9,925 nt of DNA. It comes from Planctomycetaceae bacterium. GTDB lineage: Bacteria > Planctomycetota > Planctomycetia > Planctomycetales > Planctomycetaceae. The position numbers were made by a program, and so were the translations under genes. Below, in pieces: positions 7,882 to 9,925 of this stretch. Numbering within the stretch: the first letter of the stretch is position 1; each line of letters starts with the position of its first letter. Location of the stretch: contig DLVV01000159.1 of the NCBI GenBank assembly GCA_003445035.1, forward strand, positions 20,786 through 30,710, written 5' to 3'. The notes under the pieces were generated by a model. That model searched no databases, was not told the DNA's origin, and was given only the letters and a program-made list of their open reading frames with translations.

Positions 7882-8357
7882 CAGTTGGTCACTCCCTCGG
7901 CCGCCTGCTGGACGGCCCTCACGATCTTGTCATAGCCGGTGCAACGGCAAAGGTTGCCGGCCAGGTGAAAGCGAATCTCGTCCTCGCTCGGCGAGGCGTT
8001 CTCTTCGAGCAGTGCCTTGGTCGACATGATGAACCCGGGCGTGCAAATGCCGCACTGCAGGGCGGCCTGTCCCAGGAAGGCGTCCTGGATCACGTGCAGC
8101 CCATCGGTCAGCGCGACTCCCTCGATCGTCTCGAGTTCTCCGCCCTCGGCCTCGACGGCCAACACCAGGCAACTGTCGACCGGACGACCGTTGAAGATCA
8201 CGGTGCAGGCCCCGCAGTTGCCGTTGGAACACCCCTCCTTGGTGCCGATCAGGTCGAGGTTGTCGCGGAGCACCTCCAGCAGCGTCTGCCGCGGTGCCGC
8301 CAGGAACTCGACCGGGTTTCCGTTGATCGAGGTGGATACGATGCGTTGTTTGGCCAT
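7881..8357 (-). CDS. Molybdenum hydroxylase, [2Fe-2S] electron-transfer subunit
   Basis: A 158-residue CoxS/XdhC-like small subunit that relays electrons between the Mo site and the FAD subunit. The N-terminal plant-ferredoxin domain holds the cluster cysteines Cys43, Cys48, Cys51 and Cys63 (EGCSNGNCGACTV and DSC). The C-terminal helical domain holds Cys102, Cys105, Cys137 and Cys139 (QCGICTPGF and CRCTGYDKI). All eight ligands are present, so both clusters should form. Length and order of domains are normal. It sits between the FAD subunit (60 bp upstream) and the catalytic subunit, with which it overlaps by one base in TGATG, a sign of translational coupling. The ATG at 8357 follows a region with no strong Shine-Dalgarno. 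Confidence 0.97.
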   Translation of the reverse strand: MAKQRIVSTSINGNPVEFLAAPRQTLLEVLRDNLDLIGTKEGCSNGNCGACTVIFNGRPVDSCLVLAVEAEGGELETIEGVALTDGLHVIQDAFLGQAALQCGICTPGFIMSTKALLEENASPSEDEIRFHLAGNLCRCTGYDKIVRAVQQAAEGVTN

Positions 8358-8417
8358 CGGTTCTAGTCCGTTGTGTCGATCGTCTCGTGTGAATCAAAAA
8401 CGTGTCCGTCGGTGCGG

Positions 8418-9314
8418 TCACTGCCCGATGCGGTAACCTGTCTCTTCACCCCGCGCCCGCGCTACCGCCTCGCGAATCACCCGCTCGGTGAGCACACCGC
8501 TGATGTGCTTGCGAAATTCCACGGTCCCCCGCATGTCATCGATCGGGGTGGCCGCTTCCCGTGCCGCGGCTGCGGCTGCGGCGATCGCCTCGTCGGAAAC
8601 CGGCTGTCCGGCCAGGGCCGCACCCGCCGCCTCGACATAAAGGGGTGTCGGAGCCACCGCGGCCAGGGCGATTCGGGCCGAAACAAACGACTGGCCCGAT
8701 TCGTCGAGTTCCACCGCGGCACCAACTCCCACCACGGCGATGTCCATTTCGTTGCGGGGAATGAAGCGGCGGTAATGCGAGCCACCGACAGCCGGTCGAG
8801 CCGGAAAGACGATCTCGACGACCAGTTCCCCACTCTCCAGCACGTTTTGTCCGGGGCCCGTACAGAAATCCTCCGCCGCCACCTCGCGTCGTCCCCCCGG
8901 ACCCGCGATCACAACCCGGGCGGCCAGGGCGATCAGCGACGGCGTCGAGTCGGCCGCGGGACCGCTGTTGCACAGGTTCCCGCCAACACTGGCCCGGCTC
9001 TGGATCTGCGTCCCGCCGATGATCCGACAACTGTCAGCCACCGCCGAGTAGGCAGCGGCGATCTGCGGATCACCGTAAATCCGGTAACACGGCACAGCCG
9101 CTCCCAGCCGGAGACCATCGTCGCCGAGTTCGAGCACGTTCAGATCGGGAATCTTCTTGACGTCGACGACCAGGTCGGGTTCAAGACGCCGCGTGCGTAT
9201 GTGGTCGATCAGGTCGGTTCCGCCGGCCAGCGGCTTCGCCGCGGCGGGGTTCCCGGACAGCAACGCCACCGCGTCGTCCAGCGACATCGGGGCCTCGTAT
9301 TCAAAATCACGCAT
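8418..9314 (-). CDS. Molybdenum hydroxylase, FAD-binding subunit
   Basis: A 298-residue CoxM/XdhB-like flavoprotein subunit that accepts electrons from the FeS subunit and delivers them to the final acceptor. The two FAD-binding motifs are evident: KPLAGGTDLID (27-37) and RASVGGNLCNSGPAADS (107-123), which contains the variant of T-I-G-G-N typical of the family. The C-terminal part (from about 176, SHYRRFIPRNEMDIAVVGVGAA) matches the CO dehydrogenase flavoprotein C-terminal domain. Length is typical (about 290). It is the first gene of the operon, in the order FAD, FeS, Mo seen in coxMSL-type loci. The start at 9314 gives a canonical N-terminus MRDFEYEAPMSLDDAV; no strong ribosome binding site is seen. 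The physiological acceptor (NAD, quinone or other) cannot be predicted. Confidence 0.96.
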   Translation of the reverse strand: MRDFEYEAPMSLDDAVALLSGNPAAAKPLAGGTDLIDHIRTRRLEPDLVVDVKKIPDLNVLELGDDGLRLGAAVPCYRIYGDPQIAAAYSAVADSCRIIGGTQIQSRASVGGNLCNSGPAADSTPSLIALAARVVIAGPGGRREVAAEDFCTGPGQNVLESGELVVEIVFPARPAVGGSHYRRFIPRNEMDIAVVGVGAAVELDESGQSFVSARIALAAVAPTPLYVEAAGAALAGQPVSDEAIAAAAAAAREAATPIDDMRGTVEFRKHISGVLTERVIREAVARARGEETGYRIGQ

Positions 9315-9444
9315 CTCGTCGGTTGTCCCGTCAGAGGGTGCCGGTGAAGAACTGGATCCTGGCGAACCGAGGACCGCAGAGCGTCCACAGGGTACCGGCG
9401 AGATCGAGCCGCTTCAAGCAACAGGCCGCGAGGTCGGCTGCGGG
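9315..9444. other. Intergenic region before the molybdenum-hydroxylase operon
   Basis: This 130-bp gap should hold the operon promoter, unless the operon is read through from the gene at the right edge, which lies upstream on the same strand. I find no strong promoter, repeat or hairpin and no recognisable protein remnant in the open - strand frame that crosses it. Confidence 0.3.
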
Positions 9445-9925
9445 CTAGGGCTTGACCGATGCCCTCTGCTGCCCGCCGACATTCAGCCGGATCCGCTGAT
9501 TGTACGAACCCAGCTCGAGGTACTTTTCGGCGAGATTCAACCGCAGGCCGTTGAAGCTCCAGTAGTTCGACGGCGTCTCCAGAGAAGCACGAACCTGGCC
9601 CGTCCGCTTGTCGAGGGCCTGCAACTTCAGCAGGTAATAGCGGAGGTTGCCCTCTCGCAAGTACTGGCGGGAGGCCAACAGCAACAGCGGAGCGTGTTCG
9701 AGCTTGTCGAGAACGAGGTTGAGACCATCCACCTGTTTCCTCCAGCGAGGTGCTCCTCCGGCAGCGTCACGAGAGAAGGCCAGCAGGGGCCCGTTGACCC
9801 GAATCGAATGCAGGTTCACCGAGTAGAAACTGCCCTTGATCGGCCGGTTGACCGCCACGTACAGATTCTCAGAATCGTGGAAAGCGTAGATGCTGGTGGC
9901 ACCCTTCAGATCGCCAGTCGCGATC
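9445..9925 (-). CDS. C-terminal part of a PQQ-like/beta-propeller repeat protein (5' truncated)
   Basis: The - strand frame is open from the window edge to a TAG at 9445-9447, about 159 codons, so only the C-terminal end is visible. The segment has recurring strand patterns typical of PQQ-like beta-propeller proteins: ATSIYAFHDSENLYVAVN, then RVNGPLLAFSRDAAGGAPRWRKQVD, where a hydrophobic strand ends in an acidic turn followed by a tryptophan strand, then LLLLASRQY and LLKLQALDKRTGQVRASLE, which again has the L-A-L-D-x-x-T-G-x-V signature. The last repeat-like piece is less regular and ends QQRASVKP. Large proteins of this kind are common in planctomycetes (general knowledge), but no specific function is assigned. 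A GTG at 9858 and similar codons are internal. It precedes the molybdenum-hydroxylase operon on the same strand by 130 bp. Confidence 0.6.
   Translation of the reverse strand, partial: IATGDLKGATSIYAFHDSENLYVAVNRPIKGSFYSVNLHSIRVNGPLLAFSRDAAGGAPRWRKQVDGLNLVLDKLEHAPLLLLASRQYLREGNLRYYLLKLQALDKRTGQVRASLETPSNYWSFNGLRLNLAEKYLELGSYNQRIRLNVGGQQRASVKP

Noticed and set aside
5692..7935. 747-codon open frame on the + strand, antisense to the molybdenum-hydroxylase catalytic subunit
   Set aside because: It mirrors a gene with strong family motifs, is rich in Arg, Asp, His and Val in the way GC-rich antisense frames are, and shows no domain or motif.
9209..9421. 70-codon - strand frame starting between the edge gene and the FAD subunit
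   Set aside because: It runs out of frame into the FAD subunit gene, has a TTG start and contains no recognisable motif.

Overview
The window reads as a chromosomal stretch from a high-GC bacterium, most likely a planctomycete. The grounds are protein-level rather than phylogenetic: PurA carries unusual residues that I associate with planctomycete PurA ([23 protein letters not shown]), NDK ends in a eukaryote-like C-terminal tail, several genes lack a clear Shine-Dalgarno sequence, and a PQQ/beta-propeller-like protein tail sits at the right edge. I see no phage, IS, CRISPR, tRNA or rRNA sequence.

Left part (1-4691), housekeeping nucleotide and central metabolism. On the + strand are the 3' two-thirds of carA (glutaminase subunit of carbamoyl-phosphate synthase) and ndk (nucleoside diphosphate kinase). 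Converging on ndk from the - strand is a set read in the order purA, sucC, sucD (adenylosuccinate synthetase, then the beta and alpha subunits of succinyl-CoA synthetase). ndk and sucD end only 6 bp apart. Together these genes consume GTP (PurA), make NTP by substrate-level phosphorylation (SucCD) and equilibrate NTP pools (NDK).

Middle (4692-5260). A 185-bp divergent intergenic region separates purA from a + strand single-domain CheY-like response regulator. Its stop codon lies inside the same CTAG tetranucleotide that holds the stop codon of the convergent gene.

Right part (5257-9314), a - strand operon for a three-subunit molybdenum hydroxylase of the xanthine dehydrogenase/CO dehydrogenase superfamily. 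It reads FAD subunit, [2Fe-2S] subunit, molybdopterin-binding catalytic subunit, then a small ubiquitin-like MoaD/ThiS-family protein with a C-terminal glycine tail. The catalytic glutamate and the iron-sulfur cysteines are present. The CoxL signature loop of CO dehydrogenase is absent, and the purine-binding Glu of xanthine dehydrogenase is replaced by Ile, so the substrate is unknown. The MoaD-like protein may supply sulfur for the pyranopterin cofactor or for its modification. This operon is the most interesting part of the window, although its families are well known.

Right edge (9445-9925). The C-terminal end of a - strand protein, open to the window border, resembles the last repeats of a PQQ-like beta-propeller protein.
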